From Klebsiella sp. RIT-PI-d (GTDB lineage: Bacteria > Pseudomonadota > Gammaproteobacteria > Enterobacterales > Enterobacteriaceae), in NCBI RefSeq assembly GCF_001187865.1, contig NZ_LGIT01000009.1, positions 1,488,001 to 1,552,000 of the forward strand: a DNA stretch of 64,000 nt, read 5' to 3'. Of the stretch, positions 19,728 through 30,455 are shown piece after piece (the stretch's first letter is position 1; every line of letters begins with the position of its first letter). The notes beneath the pieces are model-generated. The model was not told the DNA's origin. It ran no database searches and was given only the letters and a program-made list of their open reading frames with translations. Position numbers and translations under genes: made by a program.

Positions 19728-19764
19728 TTATACTGCCGACAGGTCAGTTTAAGGAAACAGAGTG

Positions 19765-20943
19765 ATGATTTTATTAGGTACTGCGCTGCGCCCGGCAGCA
19801 ACCCGCATCATGCTATTAGGGTCTGGTGAATTAGGTAAAGAGGTCGCCATTGAGTGCCAGCGTCTGGGGCTTGAGGTCATTGCCGTCGATCGCTATGCCA
19901 ATGCACCCGCCATGCATGTGGCGCACCGCGCACACGTCATTAATATGCTTGATGGTCAGGCACTGAAGGAGCTGGTAGACGCAGAAAAACCGGATTATAT
20001 CGTGCCGGAGATAGAAGCTATCGCCACCGACATGCTGATTGCGCTGGAGCAGGCCGGACAAAAAGTCGTTCCCTGCGCCCGTGCCGCGCAACTGACAATG
20101 AACCGCGAGGGTATTCGTCGACTGGCGGCAGAAACCCTTTCGCTTCCGACGTCGACCTACCGCTTTGCCGATAGCCAGGCCGATTTTCAGCAGGCGGTAG
20201 GCGAAATTGGACTGCCCTGCATCGTTAAGCCGGTTATGAGTTCGTCCGGTAAAGGGCAGAGTTTTATCCGCAGTGCAGAACAACTTAGTAAAGCCTGGGA
20301 CTATGCCCAACAGGGCGGGCGAGCAGGCGCCGGACGCGTCATTGTCGAAGGCGTCGTGGCGTTTGATTTTGAAATTACCCTGCTGACCGTGAGCGCTGTC
20401 GATGGCGTTCATTTCTGTGCGCCGGTGGGCCATCGACAGGAAGATGGCGATTATCGTGAATCATGGCAGCCTCAGCACATGAGCGCTCTGGCGCTGGAAC
20501 GTGCTCAGGCAATAGCCCGCGAAATAGTACTGGCGTTAGGCGGCTTCGGTTTGTTTGGCGTGGAGTTGTTCGTGTGTGGCGATGAGGTCATTTTCAGCGA
20601 AGTGTCGCCGCGCCCGCATGACACCGGAATGGTAACGCTCATTTCTCAGGATCTATCAGAGTTTGCTCTACATGTCCGCGCATTTTTAGGCCTGCCGGTA
20701 GGGGGAATTCGACAGTATGGCCCGGCCGCATCGGCAGTGATTTTGCCGCAGCTTACCAGTCAGAATATTACCTACAGTCATGTCGAGACAGCGTGCGGCG
20801 CAGGTTTGCAGCTGCGTTTATTTGCGAAACCAGAAATTGACGGATCACGTCGTCTGGGCGTGACGCTTGCCACTGGCGACAGCGTTGACGAGGCTGTTGC
20901 TCGTGCAAAATCGGCGGCTGCACAGGTCAAGGTACAGGGATAA
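19765..20943 (+). CDS. purT: Formate-dependent GAR transformylase PurT
   Basis: PurT makes formyl-GAR from GAR, formate and ATP in purine synthesis, as an alternative to folate-dependent PurN. The 392-residue ATP-grasp enzyme shows the N-terminal nucleotide fold ([13 protein letters not shown]-like: [13 protein letters not shown]), the ATP loop [11 protein letters not shown] and the metal-binding region [13 protein letters not shown]. The ATG at 19765 gives the E. coli length; a GTG directly before it is also in frame. Regulated by the Pur box upstream. Confidence 0.97.
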   Translation: MILLGTALRPAATRIMLLGSGELGKEVAIECQRLGLEVIAVDRYANAPAMHVAHRAHVINMLDGQALKELVDAEKPDYIVPEIEAIATDMLIALEQAGQKVVPCARAAQLTMNREGIRRLAAETLSLPTSTYRFADSQADFQQAVGEIGLPCIVKPVMSSSGKGQSFIRSAEQLSKAWDYAQQGGRAGAGRVIVEGVVAFDFEITLLTVSAVDGVHFCAPVGHRQEDGDYRESWQPQHMSALALERAQAIAREIVLALGGFGLFGVELFVCGDEVIFSEVSPRPHDTGMVTLISQDLSEFALHVRAFLGLPVGGIRQYGPAASAVILPQLTSQNITYSHVETACGAGLQLRLFAKPEIDGSRRLGVTLATGDSVDEAVARAKSAAAQVKVQG

Positions 20944-20970
20944 AAAAACGGGCCTGTCGGCCCGTGTTTA
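20942..20970. terminator. Terminator between purT and eda
   Basis: ACGGGC (20948-20953) and GCCCGT (20960-20965) form a stem with AAAAAAA on the left and GTTTA on the right; it serves both convergent genes, most strongly eda. Confidence 0.7.
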
Positions 20971-21005
20971 CCGTGCCCGTCCGTCACCGGCGGGCATTTA
21001 ACAAC

Positions 21006-21647
21006 TTACTGTTTTGCGCCTTCAACAGCTTCACGCGCCAGGGTGGTAATGCGATCATAGTCGCCTGCTTCCAGCGCGTCAGCCGGAACCAGCCACGAGC
21101 CGCCGATACATAGCACGCTTTTCAGTGCCAGATAATCGCGATAGTTAGCCGGAGAGATGCCGCCGGTCGGGCAAAAACGAACCTGAGAGAATGGACCTGC
21201 AATAGCCTGCAGCGCTTTGGTTCCGCCGTTGGCTTCCGCCGGGAAGAATTTAAATTCTTTCAGGCCGTAGTCCATACCCAGCATCAGTTCAGATACGGTG
21301 CTGATGCCCGGGATCAGCGGAATAGTGCCTTCGGTTGCCGCTTTGAGCAGCGGCTCAGTCAGCCCCGGGCTGATGGCAAACTGCGCGCCCGCTTCAGTCA
21401 CTTCCGCCAGTTGCTGCGCGTTCAGAACGGTACCCGCACCGATAATCGCGTCCGGAACTTCTTTAGCAATGGCGCGAATCGCATCCATCGCGCACGGGGT
21501 ACGCAGAGTGACTTCGAGTACGCGAACGCCGCCTGCGACCAGCGCTTTCGCCATCGGCACGGCATGTTCGAGTTTGTTGACAACGATAACCGGTACGACC
21601 GGTCCGGTGGTCAGGATTGCTTCTGCACTTGTTTTCCAGTTTTTCAT
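21006..21647 (-). CDS. eda: KDPG / KHG aldolase
   Basis: Eda splits 2-keto-3-deoxy-6-phosphogluconate into pyruvate and glyceraldehyde-3-phosphate, the last Entner-Doudoroff step. The 213-residue class I aldolase has the Schiff-base Lys in [14 protein letters not shown], the general-acid Glu in [10 protein letters not shown] and the phosphate site in [11 protein letters not shown]. It lies 39 bp after edd in the same operon. In E. coli an internal promoter under KdgR also serves eda; I did not identify that here. Confidence 0.97.
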   Translation of the reverse strand: MKNWKTSAEAILTTGPVVPVIVVNKLEHAVPMAKALVAGGVRVLEVTLRTPCAMDAIRAIAKEVPDAIIGAGTVLNAQQLAEVTEAGAQFAISPGLTEPLLKAATEGTIPLIPGISTVSELMLGMDYGLKEFKFFPAEANGGTKALQAIAGPFSQVRFCPTGGISPANYRDYLALKSVLCIGGSWLVPADALEAGDYDRITTLAREAVEGAKQ

Positions 21648-21686
21648 CAGAGTTTTTTCTCTCGCCAGATCTACAAATTTGTCATC

Positions 21687-23498
21687 TTAAAAAGTGATGC
21701 AGGTTGCGCCCTGCTCAGCACCGGAGAGTTTTTCACGCAGTGCTCCAAACAGTTCACGCCCCGTTCCCACACGCATTGCGCTCAGGTCAGGAATATGCGG
21801 CTGTCGGGCAGCAAGTTCCTTTTCATCCACCAGTAGCGTTAGCTCGCCCGTCTGTCCGTTCACGCGGATCATGTCGCCATCACACACTTTAGCCAGTAAT
21901 CCGCCGTCGTAAGCTTCCGGGGTAACATGAATGGCTGAAGGGACTTTACCCGATGCGCCAGAAAGCCGTCCATCGGTGACCAGCGCGATTTTGAAACGGC
22001 GGTCCAATAATACACCAAGCGGCGGCATAAGTTTATGTAATTCTGGCATTCCGTTCGCTTTAGGCCCCTGATGGCGAACCACAACAACGCAATCTTTATC
22101 CAGAAGACCCGCTTCAAAAGCCGGCAGCACGTCATGTTGACTTTCAAACACCACTGCTGGTGCTTCAATAATCTGGTTCTCAACCGGAACGGCGGAGGTT
22201 TTCATGACGGCACGCCCAAGATTACCGCTGAGTACTTTCGTGCCGCCGTGGGGGGAAAATGGCTTATCAATGGTGGCAATAATGCTGCTATCGAGCGATG
22301 CCTCAGCCCCTTCGCGCCACTCCAGATTGCCCTCATTCAGCCATGGCTCCAGGGTATAACGGGAAAGTCCAAACCCTGCTACGGTATTCACATCTTCATG
22401 CAGCAGACCGCCTTTGAGCAATTCGCGCACCAGTACCGGTACGCCACCCGCTGCCTGGAAGTGATTAATATCTGCCGGACCGTTCGGATAAAGACGCGCC
22501 ATCAGCGGCACAATCGCCGAAAGATCGGTGAAGTCATCCCAGTTAATCAGGATCCCGGCGGCGCGTGCCATCGCAACAAGATGCATGGTGTGGTTGGTTG
22601 AGCCACCGGTCGCCAACAGCGCCACTATGCCGTTGACCACCACTTTTTCATCGATCATCTTGCCAAGCGGCATCCATTCAGTGCCGTTGCTGGTCAGGCG
22701 CGTAACCTGGCGGGCAGCGGCTGATGTTAATGCCTCGCGCAGCGGTGCGTCGGGTTGAATAAAAGAGGAGCCGGGCAACTGCATTCCCATGAACTCAATC
22801 ACCATCTGATTGGTGTTAGCCGTGCCGTAAAAGGTACAGGTGCCGGGTGCATGATAGGAGGCTGCTTCTGATTCCAGCAACGCCATGCGATCCACTTTGC
22901 CCTCGGCATACAGCTGACGAATTCTGACCTTTTCTTTATTCGGCAGGCCGCTGGCCATCGGGCCTGACGGAATGAACACCGAGGGCAGATGACCAAAAGA
23001 CAGGGCAGCCATCGCCAGACCGGGTACGATTTTGTCGCATACGCCGAGCCATAACGCGCCGTCGAACATATTATGTGACAGGCCGACTGCGGCAGACATC
23101 GCGATGATCTCCCGGCTGAGCAAGGAAAGCTCCATCCCGTCCTGCCCCTGCGTGACACCATCGCACATTGCCGGAACGCCGCCTGCGACCTGGCCGACTG
23201 CGTTGGCCTGATGCAATGCTTTACGGATAATCTCCGGGTAATGTTCATAGGGCTGATGTGCGGAAAGCATATCGTTATAGGAGGTGATGATCGCAATGTT
23301 ATTGCGCAGCATGCTTTTTAAGGATGCTTTGTCGTCCGGCTGGCAGGCGGCAAAACCGTGTGCCAGGTTACCGCAGGCAAGCGTTGAGCGCTGAACGGTA
23401 CTGCTCCTGGCTGCCTCAATACGCGTGAGGTAGGCAGAACGGGTCTCGCGGGAACGTTCAACGATGCGTTTTGTTACCCGTAACAAATCAGGATTCAT
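21687..23498 (-). CDS. edd: 6-phosphogluconate dehydratase
   Basis: Edd dehydrates 6-phosphogluconate to KDPG. The 603-residue IlvD/Edd enzyme contains the conserved Cys-bearing segments GNLAHG-type ([10 protein letters not shown]), [21 protein letters not shown] read here as [17 protein letters not shown], and [14 protein letters not shown], expected to hold the [4Fe-4S] cluster and substrate. First gene of edd-eda. A GntR-type operator lies about 190 bp upstream, beyond the zwf terminator. Confidence 0.97.
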   Translation of the reverse strand: MNPDLLRVTKRIVERSRETRSAYLTRIEAARSSTVQRSTLACGNLAHGFAACQPDDKASLKSMLRNNIAIITSYNDMLSAHQPYEHYPEIIRKALHQANAVGQVAGGVPAMCDGVTQGQDGMELSLLSREIIAMSAAVGLSHNMFDGALWLGVCDKIVPGLAMAALSFGHLPSVFIPSGPMASGLPNKEKVRIRQLYAEGKVDRMALLESEAASYHAPGTCTFYGTANTNQMVIEFMGMQLPGSSFIQPDAPLREALTSAAARQVTRLTSNGTEWMPLGKMIDEKVVVNGIVALLATGGSTNHTMHLVAMARAAGILINWDDFTDLSAIVPLMARLYPNGPADINHFQAAGGVPVLVRELLKGGLLHEDVNTVAGFGLSRYTLEPWLNEGNLEWREGAEASLDSSIIATIDKPFSPHGGTKVLSGNLGRAVMKTSAVPVENQIIEAPAVVFESQHDVLPAFEAGLLDKDCVVVVRHQGPKANGMPELHKLMPPLGVLLDRRFKIALVTDGRLSGASGKVPSAIHVTPEAYDGGLLAKVCDGDMIRVNGQTGELTLLVDEKELAARQPHIPDLSAMRVGTGRELFGALREKLSGAEQGATCITF

Positions 23499-23618
23499 AA
23501 AAGCTCCTTAACATTTTTATCTTGTCAGCTACGTTACGAGGCAGATTCTCAGCCTGTTGCGATGAGTAAATCGGCAGGATTAGCGCAGCCCAGAGGTAAA
23601 TCACTGCGGGTAGTGTAA

Positions 23619-23652
23619 TAAAAAAAGCCCTGCGGGGAAATCCACGCAGGGC
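23619..23652 (-). terminator. Terminator of zwf
   Basis: GCCCTGCG (23627-23634) pairs with CGCAGGGC (23645-23652); the minus strand continues with TTTTTTT. Confidence 0.85.
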
Positions 23653-23691
23653 GTAAATGGTCGAAAATAACGCGACAAACTGTGTTAGATC

Positions 23692-23707
23692 ATGTTACCG
23701 GTAAAAT
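23692..23707. promoter_or_regulatory. Candidate GntR operator for edd-eda
   Basis: ATGTTACCGGTAAAAT closely matches the GntR operator ATGTTACCGGTAACAT. In E. coli GntR represses edd-eda until gluconate is present. The site is between the zwf stop codon and the zwf terminator. Confidence 0.7.
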
Positions 23708-23719
23708 AACCTTAAGGGG

Positions 23720-25195
23720 TTATTCAAACTCATTCCATGAGCGACCGTCGCGGGTGATCATTGCCACTGAGGCCACGGGTCCCCAGGTACCTGCCTGATA
23801 GGGTTTCGGTGCATCCTGATCGGTGGCCCAGGCCTCGGTAATGGAGTCAACCCATTTCCACGCTTCTTCCACTTCATCACGACGGACAAAAAGAGCCTGA
23901 ATGCCACGCATTGTCTCCAGCAACAGGCGCTCATAGGCATCGGCCAGATGTGTCTCGTTGAAGGTTTCGGAATAGCTCAGATCCAGTTTCGTTGTTTGCA
24001 GGTTATGTTTGTGATCTAATCCCGGCACTTTATTGAGGATCTGAATATCCACCCCTTCATCGGGTTGCAAACGGATGGTTAATTTATTCTGCGGCAATTC
24101 CTGCCAAGACTCTTTGAATAAATTAAGCTCCGGATTTTTGAAATACACCACAACTTCAGAGCACTTGGTCGGCAGTCGTTTACCGGTACGCAGATAGAAC
24201 GGCACGCCCGCCCAGCGCCAGTTGTCGAGATCAACGCGGATCGCCACGAACGTTTCGGTATGACTTGATTTATTTGCGCCCTCTTCTTCCAGGTAACCCG
24301 GCACTTTTTTGCCCTGCGCGAATCCGGCGGTGTACTGACCACGTACCGTTTTTTCACGCACGTTGGTGCGATCGATACGGCGCAGAGATTTCAATACCTT
24401 CACTTTTTCATCACGAATGCTGTCAGCACTCAGGTCAGCCGGTGGCGACATGGCGATCATGCAGAGAATTTGCAGCAGATGGTTCTGGATCATATCGCGC
24501 ATCTGGCCCGCCTGGTCGAAATATCCCCAGCGGCCTTCAATGCCGACCTCTTCAGCCACGGTAATTTCGACGTGATCGATGGTGCGGTTGTCCCAGTTAT
24601 TGACAAACAGCGAGTTGGCAAAACGCAGCGCCAGCAGGTTAAGAACCGTTTCTTTACCCAGATAATGGTCGATACGGTATACCTGGCACTCTTCAAAATA
24701 CTCACCAACCTGATCGTTGATCTGGCGAGAAGTATCAAGCGACGTTCCGAGCGGTTTCTCCATCACCACGCGCGCCGGTTTAGCATTTAATTTAGCTTTA
24801 CCCAGCCCCTTGCAAATCGCCCCAAAGGTATCCGGCGGCATAGCAAAATAGTTAATAGTGACGCGATTTTCCTGATCCAGCATTTTACCGAGTCTGGTAA
24901 AAGCGGCGGTATCATTGACGTCCAGGGTACAGAAGTCCAGACGGGCGCTCAGCTTGTCCCACAAACCTTCATCAATTTTTTCTTTCATGAAGGTTTCCAG
25001 CGCCTCGCGGACCACTTTGGTATAAGCGTCTTTATCCCAGTCAGCCCGTCCTACGCCCAGAATACGGGTATCATCATGGATCTGGCCTGCTTTTTCCAGC
25101 TGATACAGGGAAGGAAGCAATTTGCGACGAGCTAAATCACCTTTCGCGCCGAATATAACCAAATCACATGCATGAGCCGTTTGCGTTACCGCCAT
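23720..25195 (-). CDS. zwf: Glucose-6-phosphate 1-dehydrogenase
   Basis: Zwf oxidises glucose-6-phosphate with NADP, feeding the pentose phosphate and Entner-Doudoroff routes. The 491-residue product has the nucleotide loop [19 protein letters not shown] and the substrate motif RIDHYLGKE with the catalytic His region. It is divergent from its regulator gene hexR across 354 bp and followed by edd-eda in the same direction. Confidence 0.97.
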   Translation of the reverse strand: MAVTQTAHACDLVIFGAKGDLARRKLLPSLYQLEKAGQIHDDTRILGVGRADWDKDAYTKVVREALETFMKEKIDEGLWDKLSARLDFCTLDVNDTAAFTRLGKMLDQENRVTINYFAMPPDTFGAICKGLGKAKLNAKPARVVMEKPLGTSLDTSRQINDQVGEYFEECQVYRIDHYLGKETVLNLLALRFANSLFVNNWDNRTIDHVEITVAEEVGIEGRWGYFDQAGQMRDMIQNHLLQILCMIAMSPPADLSADSIRDEKVKVLKSLRRIDRTNVREKTVRGQYTAGFAQGKKVPGYLEEEGANKSSHTETFVAIRVDLDNWRWAGVPFYLRTGKRLPTKCSEVVVYFKNPELNLFKESWQELPQNKLTIRLQPDEGVDIQILNKVPGLDHKHNLQTTKLDLSYSETFNETHLADAYERLLLETMRGIQALFVRRDEVEEAWKWVDSITEAWATDQDAPKPYQAGTWGPVASVAMITRDGRSWNEFE

Positions 25196-25549
25196 GTCAT
25201 TCTCCTCAATTGGACATCCTGGTACTCCCAGGCCTGACTTGTAATTTTCTTACACAGCACTGTACTGTGTTTACCAATATCCTGAAACCCCTGCTCCGGC
25301 TGCGTCCCGTTAAAAGGCATAATTGGGAAAACATCCGGCATTTTCATCAGGCATTTCCCTAATTTTGCTGCTAATTTTTCTCATTGTGCGTTGACCGAAA
25401 TCCGACCGCGATCATGTAATGAAAAAAAACAACATCATTTTGTCGTGCTAATGCACTTTTGATCTCGCCAGCGGGGTATATTCTTGCTTAACCGCACGAT
25501 AATTCTACTTATTAAGCGATCCTTTATCACCGTGAGCGCAGTGTAAATA
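25196..25549. other. Divergent zwf-hexR control region
   Basis: This 354-bp non-coding stretch holds the HexR operator at 25240-25254 and a second loose repeat ACACAG...CTGTGT (on the minus strand, about 25251-25270). I did not resolve a Mar/Sox box for zwf or the hexR promoter with certainty. Confidence 0.5.
25240..25254. promoter_or_regulatory. HexR operator upstream of zwf
   Basis: TGTAATTTTCTTACA has perfect TGTAA/TTACA arms around five bases, as in HexR sites. It lies 45 bp before the zwf start. HexR represses zwf and related genes in gammaproteobacteria and releases with KDPG. Confidence 0.72.
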
Positions 25550-26440
25550 ATGAATATGCTGGAAAAAATTCAGTCCCAACTGGAACACCTTAGCAAATCC
25601 GAGCGTAAAGTAGCGGATGTTATCCTGGCAACGCCAGCCCAGGCGATTCATTCCAGCATCGCGGCGCTGGCTGTAGAAGCCGGAGTCAGTGAACCGACGG
25701 TTAACCGCTTCTGCCGCAGTATGGATACCCGCGGCTTCCCCGATTTTAAACTTCAGCTGGCGCAAAGTCTGGCCAATGGCACGCCCTATGTTAATCGCAA
25801 TGTCGATGAAGATGACAGCGTTGAAGCCTATACCGGTAAAATCTTTGAATCGGCGATGGCAAGTCTCGATCATGTGCGTCAGTCTCTGGATATGGCGGCA
25901 GTCAATCGTGCCGTTGATCTCCTGACCCAGGCCAAGAAAATCGCCTTTTTCGGGCTTGGCTCTTCGGCTGCCGTCGCGCATGATGCGATGAACAAATTTT
26001 TTCGCTTCAACGTTCCGGTGGTGTATACCGATGACATTGTTCTGCAACGCATGAGCTGTATGAACTGCAATGATGATGATGTTGTGGTACTGATTTCTCA
26101 TACCGGACGAACGAAAACGCTGGTCGAACTGGCCCGACTGGCCCGGGAAAACGATGCCATGGTGATTGCGCTGACCTCCCCCGGAACGCCGCTCGCGCAT
26201 GAGGCTACGCTGGCTATCACGCTCGACGTGCCGGAAGATACGGATATTTACATGCCGATGGTTTCACGATTAGCCCAGTTAACGGTGATTGACGTACTGG
26301 CAACCGGATTTACCTTACGCCGCGGCACAAAATTCAGAGATAACTTGAAGCGTGTCAAAGAAGCTTTGAAAGAATCGCGTTTTGATAAAGTACTTCAGTC
26401 TTATGGGGAGTCCCCCAAGAAAATGATAACAAAGCTGTAA
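25550..26440 (+). CDS. hexR: HexR, RpiR-family repressor of central carbon genes
   Basis: HexR has an N-terminal RpiR helix-turn-helix (about 1-77, AVEAGVSEPTVNRFCRSMD) and a C-terminal SIS sugar-phosphate domain (about 125-265, with IAFFGLGSSAAVAHDAMNKF and LISHTGRTKTLVELA). The 296-residue protein is identical in style to E. coli HexR except for its C-terminal end after ESRFDK, where VLQSYGESPKKMITKL replaces a shorter tail. It is divergent from zwf and 105 bp upstream of pykA. Confidence 0.96.
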   Translation: MNMLEKIQSQLEHLSKSERKVADVILATPAQAIHSSIAALAVEAGVSEPTVNRFCRSMDTRGFPDFKLQLAQSLANGTPYVNRNVDEDDSVEAYTGKIFESAMASLDHVRQSLDMAAVNRAVDLLTQAKKIAFFGLGSSAAVAHDAMNKFFRFNVPVVYTDDIVLQRMSCMNCNDDDVVVLISHTGRTKTLVELARLARENDAMVIALTSPGTPLAHEATLAITLDVPEDTDIYMPMVSRLAQLTVIDVLATGFTLRRGTKFRDNLKRVKEALKESRFDKVLQSYGESPKKMITKL

Positions 26441-26545
26441 CTTATTTCATCATTCGGGTAAGTTCTTGCAGTGTTGTTTAAACGCAGAGCTGCCGAATCC
26501 CTGTTCAGGCAACACCAAAATTTGATTCAGTCAACGGAGTATTAC

Positions 26546-27988
26546 ATGTCCAGAAGGCTTCGCAGAACCAAAATTGTAACCACGCTAGGTCCGGCTACCG
26601 ATCGCGATAATAATCTCGAAAAAGTTATTGCTGCTGGCGCTAACGTTGTGCGCATGAATTTCTCCCACGGCACCGCGGAAGACCATAAAATACGCGCGGA
26701 TAAAGTTCGTGAAATTGCGGCTAAACTTGGTCGTCACGTGGCTATCCTCGGCGATTTGCAGGGGCCAAAAATCCGTGTTTCAACCTTTAAAGAGGGAAAA
26801 GTTTTCCTCAACATCGGGGACAAATTCCTGCTTGATGCCAATCTTGGCAAAGGTGAAGGCGATAAAGAGAAGGTCGGCATTGATTATAAAGGTCTGCCTT
26901 CCGATGTCGTACCAGGCGATATCCTGCTGCTTGATGATGGCCGCGTTCAGCTTAAAGTTCTGGAAGTTCAGGGCCTGAAAGTGTTTACCGAAGTGACGGT
27001 TGGCGGCCCACTTTCCAATAATAAAGGCATTAACAAGCTGGGCGGTGGCCTTTCCGCCGAAGCGCTGACTGAAAAAGATAAAGCAGATATTCTTACCGCC
27101 GCACAGATTGGCGTTGACTACCTTGCAGTCTCCTTCCCGCGCTGTGGCGAAGATCTGAACTACGCCCGCCGTCTGGCACGCGATGCCGGCTGCGATGCAA
27201 AAATTGTTTCTAAGGTTGAACGTGCCGAAGCGGTTGCCACTCAGGACGCGATGGATGACATCATCCTTGCCTCTGACGTGGTCATGGTAGCCCGTGGCGA
27301 TCTCGGTGTTGAAATCGGCGATCCGGAGCTGGTCGGTATTCAGAAGGCGCTCATTCGCCGCGCACGCCAGCTAAACCGGGCCGTGATCACTGCCACGCAG
27401 ATGATGGAATCCATGATCACCAACCCAATGCCGACCCGGGCAGAAGTCATGGATGTGGCGAACGCGGTGCTGGACGGAACCGACGCGGTAATGCTGTCGG
27501 CAGAGACTGCCGCCGGGCAATATCCGTCTGAAACCGTTGCAGCAATGGCGCGCGTGTGCCTGGGCGCTGAAAAAATCCCGAGCATTAACGTGTCGAAGCA
27601 CCGTCTGGATATTGAATTCGATAACGTGGAAGAAGCAATTGCGATGTCGGCGATGTATGCGGCTAACCACACCAAAGGCGTATCCGCTATCATCAGCATG
27701 ACCGAATCAGGTCGTACTGCGCTGATGACGTCGCGCATCAGCTCCGGATTGCCGATCTTTGCAATGTCCCGTCACGAGCGCACCCTGAACCTGACTGCGC
27801 TGTACCGCGGCGTAACGCCGGTTTATTTCGACAGCGTGAACGACGGCGTGGTGGCGGCTACCGATGCGGTGAATCTGCTGCGCGATAAAGGCTATCTGGT
27901 ATCAGGGGATCTGGTGATCGTGACCCAGGGCGATGTCATGAGCACTATCGGTACGACCAACACTACACGTATTCTGACCGTGCAATAA
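26546..27988 (+). CDS. pykA: Pyruvate kinase II (PykA)
   Basis: PykA converts PEP and ADP to pyruvate and ATP; the type II isozyme is AMP-activated. The 480-residue product shows [14 protein letters not shown], the active-site Lys region [24 protein letters not shown] and the signature [11 protein letters not shown]. The start at MSRRLRRTK follows ACGGAGTATTAC; an open frame extends 25 codons upstream without a site. Confidence 0.97.
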   Translation: MSRRLRRTKIVTTLGPATDRDNNLEKVIAAGANVVRMNFSHGTAEDHKIRADKVREIAAKLGRHVAILGDLQGPKIRVSTFKEGKVFLNIGDKFLLDANLGKGEGDKEKVGIDYKGLPSDVVPGDILLLDDGRVQLKVLEVQGLKVFTEVTVGGPLSNNKGINKLGGGLSAEALTEKDKADILTAAQIGVDYLAVSFPRCGEDLNYARRLARDAGCDAKIVSKVERAEAVATQDAMDDIILASDVVMVARGDLGVEIGDPELVGIQKALIRRARQLNRAVITATQMMESMITNPMPTRAEVMDVANAVLDGTDAVMLSAETAAGQYPSETVAAMARVCLGAEKIPSINVSKHRLDIEFDNVEEAIAMSAMYAANHTKGVSAIISMTESGRTALMTSRISSGLPIFAMSRHERTLNLTALYRGVTPVYFDSVNDGVVAATDAVNLLRDKGYLVSGDLVIVTQGDVMSTIGTTNTTRILTVQ

Positions 27989-27997
27989 CGTTGCATT

Positions 27998-28025
27998 AAA
28001 AAGCCCGGCGATGCCGGGCTTTTTC
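27998..28025. terminator. Terminator between pykA and lpxM
   Basis: AAAAAGCCCGGC and GCCGGGCTTTTT form a perfect 12-bp stem with a 3-nt loop. It works in both directions; the lpxM stop codon begins right at its edge. Confidence 0.92.
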
Positions 28026-29002
28026 TACTTTTTCTCGTCGGGGTAAAGATCCCGACGGCGATACGGTTCCGTTTCGCCAGGTCTGCGCGTTTTCAGCAAT
28101 TTTAGCAGCCAGGTATACTGTTCCGGATGCGGGCCAACCAGATGCTCTACCTCTTCATTCATCCGACGGGCAATCGTGGGATCGTCAGCGGTCGGCAGAT
28201 CGTCCATTGGTGGACGAACATGAATAGTCAGGCAGTGGGTTTTGCTGTCATAGACTGGAAAAAGAGGCACCACCCGGGCTTTACACAATTTCATCAGGCG
28301 CCCTACCGCAGGTAGCGTGGCTTTATAGGTGCCAAAGAAATCAACAAATTCACTTTGCTCAGGGCCATGATCCTGGTCAGGGAGATAATATCCCCAGAAT
28401 CCGTTACGGATAGACTGAATAAACGGTTTAATTCCGTCATTACGCGGATGTAAGCGCCCACCAAAACGCAGCCGAACCTTATTCCACACATAATCAAACA
28501 CCGGATTGCCCTGATTATGGAACATGCCCGCTACCTGTTGTCCCTGCGAGGCCATTAGCATAGCCGGGATATCCACGCTCCAGCCGTGCGGCACCAGCAG
28601 AATAACCTTTTCGTTATTAAGGCGCATCTCATCAATGATGTCTTTGCCCTGCCAGAGGATGCGATCGGAGACTTTTTTTTCTTTGCGTATCGCCAGTTCG
28701 GCCATTAACACCATCGCCTGCGGCGCAGTAGCATACATTTTGTCGATAATGGCTTCGCGCTCCTGCTCGCTCTTTTCCGGGAAACAATAAAGCAGGTTAA
28801 TTTGCGCCCGACGACGGGCGCTTTTACCGAGGCGTCCCACCAGACGGCCCAGCTTACCTAAGAGCGGATCGCGAAACGACGGCGGCGTGATGGCAATCGC
28901 GCAAAAAGCCAGAATTCCCAGCCAGGCTCCCCAGTAGCGTGGAAGCAGAAAGCGTTTCTCAAATGTTGGAATATAGTGACTATTATTCTTTTTAGGTTCC
29001 AT
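28025..29002 (-). CDS. lpxM: Lipid A myristoyltransferase LpxM (MsbB)
   Basis: LpxM adds the last secondary acyl chain, myristate, to Kdo2-lipid A at the inner membrane. The 325-residue product has one N-terminal membrane anchor (about 25-45) and the HX4D acyltransferase motif in VPHGWSVDIPAM, then YYLPDQDHGP. Adjacent to mepM in the same direction, with a terminator in between. Confidence 0.96.
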   Translation of the reverse strand: MEPKKNNSHYIPTFEKRFLLPRYWGAWLGILAFCAIAITPPSFRDPLLGKLGRLVGRLGKSARRRAQINLLYCFPEKSEQEREAIIDKMYATAPQAMVLMAELAIRKEKKVSDRILWQGKDIIDEMRLNNEKVILLVPHGWSVDIPAMLMASQGQQVAGMFHNQGNPVFDYVWNKVRLRFGGRLHPRNDGIKPFIQSIRNGFWGYYLPDQDHGPEQSEFVDFFGTYKATLPAVGRLMKLCKARVVPLFPVYDSKTHCLTIHVRPPMDDLPTADDPTIARRMNEEVEHLVGPHPEQYTWLLKLLKTRRPGETEPYRRRDLYPDEKK

Positions 29003-29075
29003 GTCTGTTCCGTACTGATAAAAATAACGTCAGAAATAATAATGTAGTGTAACGAGGCCTGCGGCCACGCACAAA

Positions 29076-29107
29076 AGAAAAAAGCCGGCGAGGAGTAAAC
29101 GCCGGCT
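29076..29107 (-). terminator. Terminator of mepM
   Basis: AGCCGGCG (29083-29090) and CGCCGGCT (29100-29107) form an 8-bp stem, followed on the minus strand by TTTTTCTTTTG. Confidence 0.8.
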
Positions 29108-29120
29108 GGAAGTGACTTTT

Positions 29121-30440
29121 TTAGTCGAAGCTCAACTGCGGCAGAACCTCTTTAACCTGTGCGAGATAATCGGTACGGTCTTTGCCCGTCAGGCCTTCAG
29201 TGCGCGGCAACTTCGCCGTCAGCGGATTCACTGCCTGCTGGTTGATCCATACTTCATAATGCAGGTGCGGACCGGTAGAACGTCCGGTATTGCCGGAAAG
29301 CGCCACGCGATCGCCACGTTTCACTTTTTGCCCTGGTTTCACCAGCAGTTTACGCAGGTGCATATAGCGGGTGGTATAGGTGCGACCATGGCGGATAGCG
29401 ACATAATACCCTGCCGCCCCGCTGCGTTTGGCTACCACCACTTCACCGTCGCCAACAGCCAGTACTGGCGTACCTTGTGGCATGGCAAAATCCACCCCGC
29501 GATGCGGTGCAATGCGGCCAGTAACCGGATTGGTACGGCGCGGATTAAAGTTGGAGGAAACGCGGAACTGGCGCGACGTCGGGAAGCGCAGGAAGCCCTT
29601 GGCCAGCCCGGTACCGGTGCGATCGTAAAACTTACCGTCTTCGGCACGGAAAGCATAATAATCTTTGCCATCAAGGCTCAGACGCACGCCCAGTAGCTGA
29701 CTCTGCTCTGCCTTACCATCCAGCATTTCACGCGACATGAGTACGGCAAATTTATCGCCCTTCTTCATTTTGCGGAAATCCATCTGCCACTGCATTGCTT
29801 TAACAACCGAACTGACCTCACCGCTGCTCAGACCGGCACTTCTGGCGCTGGCAATAAAGCCTGAACCCACGGTGCCTTTCAGGCTGCTGTTAACCCAGTC
29901 ACCCTGCTGCAATTCGCTGCTCATTTTAAAGCCGGTCGGCGTACGATCGTAAGTGCGGGTTTCGCGGCGGGACATTTCCCAGGTCAGACGCTGTAAGTCG
30001 CCATCGGCGGTTAACGTCCATGAAAGCTGCTGGCCAATTTTTAAATTACGCAGCTCTTTATCGGCGGTGGCAATCTGGGTGATATCGCCCATATCAATGC
30101 CGTACTGATTTAATACGCTACTCAGCGTGTCGCCAGTAGACACGACATATTCGTGAACGCCGGATTCATTACCAATTTTATCATCCAGCTCATCCTGCGG
30201 GATGGCTTCATCTTCCTGCGGTGCCTGATCGATTGGCTCGCTGGCCTCAGGAAGCAGCGAACGAACCTCACTTTTCTCTAGCTCAATGACTTTTACAATC
30301 GGTGCGGATTGAGGATGATAGACATAGGGTCGCCAGACGGCGACCGCTAAAGTGAGAACAGTAAGCGACCCCAACATAACGCGGTGAGGTCGGGGCAAGT
30401 TATTAAATGCCAGGGCGACAGAGCGGGCTATCTGTTGCAC
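29121..30440 (-). CDS. mepM: Murein DD-endopeptidase MepM
   Basis: MepM (YebA) cuts D-Ala-mDAP crosslinks so that peptidoglycan can grow. The 439-residue product has one N-terminal membrane anchor (about 20-40), a LysM-type domain (about 95-145, HEYVVSTGDTLSSVLNQYG) and a C-terminal M23 domain with zinc ligands in HRGVDFAMPQ and HLHYEVWINQ. The start is GTG at 30440, after GAGGAAGTGAATAC, as in E. coli. It is 15 bp after znuA and probably shares its transcript. Confidence 0.96.
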   Translation of the reverse strand: MQQIARSVALAFNNLPRPHRVMLGSLTVLTLAVAVWRPYVYHPQSAPIVKVIELEKSEVRSLLPEASEPIDQAPQEDEAIPQDELDDKIGNESGVHEYVVSTGDTLSSVLNQYGIDMGDITQIATADKELRNLKIGQQLSWTLTADGDLQRLTWEMSRRETRTYDRTPTGFKMSSELQQGDWVNSSLKGTVGSGFIASARSAGLSSGEVSSVVKAMQWQMDFRKMKKGDKFAVLMSREMLDGKAEQSQLLGVRLSLDGKDYYAFRAEDGKFYDRTGTGLAKGFLRFPTSRQFRVSSNFNPRRTNPVTGRIAPHRGVDFAMPQGTPVLAVGDGEVVVAKRSGAAGYYVAIRHGRTYTTRYMHLRKLLVKPGQKVKRGDRVALSGNTGRSTGPHLHYEVWINQQAVNPLTAKLPRTEGLTGKDRTDYLAQVKEVLPQLSFD

Positions 30441-30455
30441 GTATTCACTTCCTCA

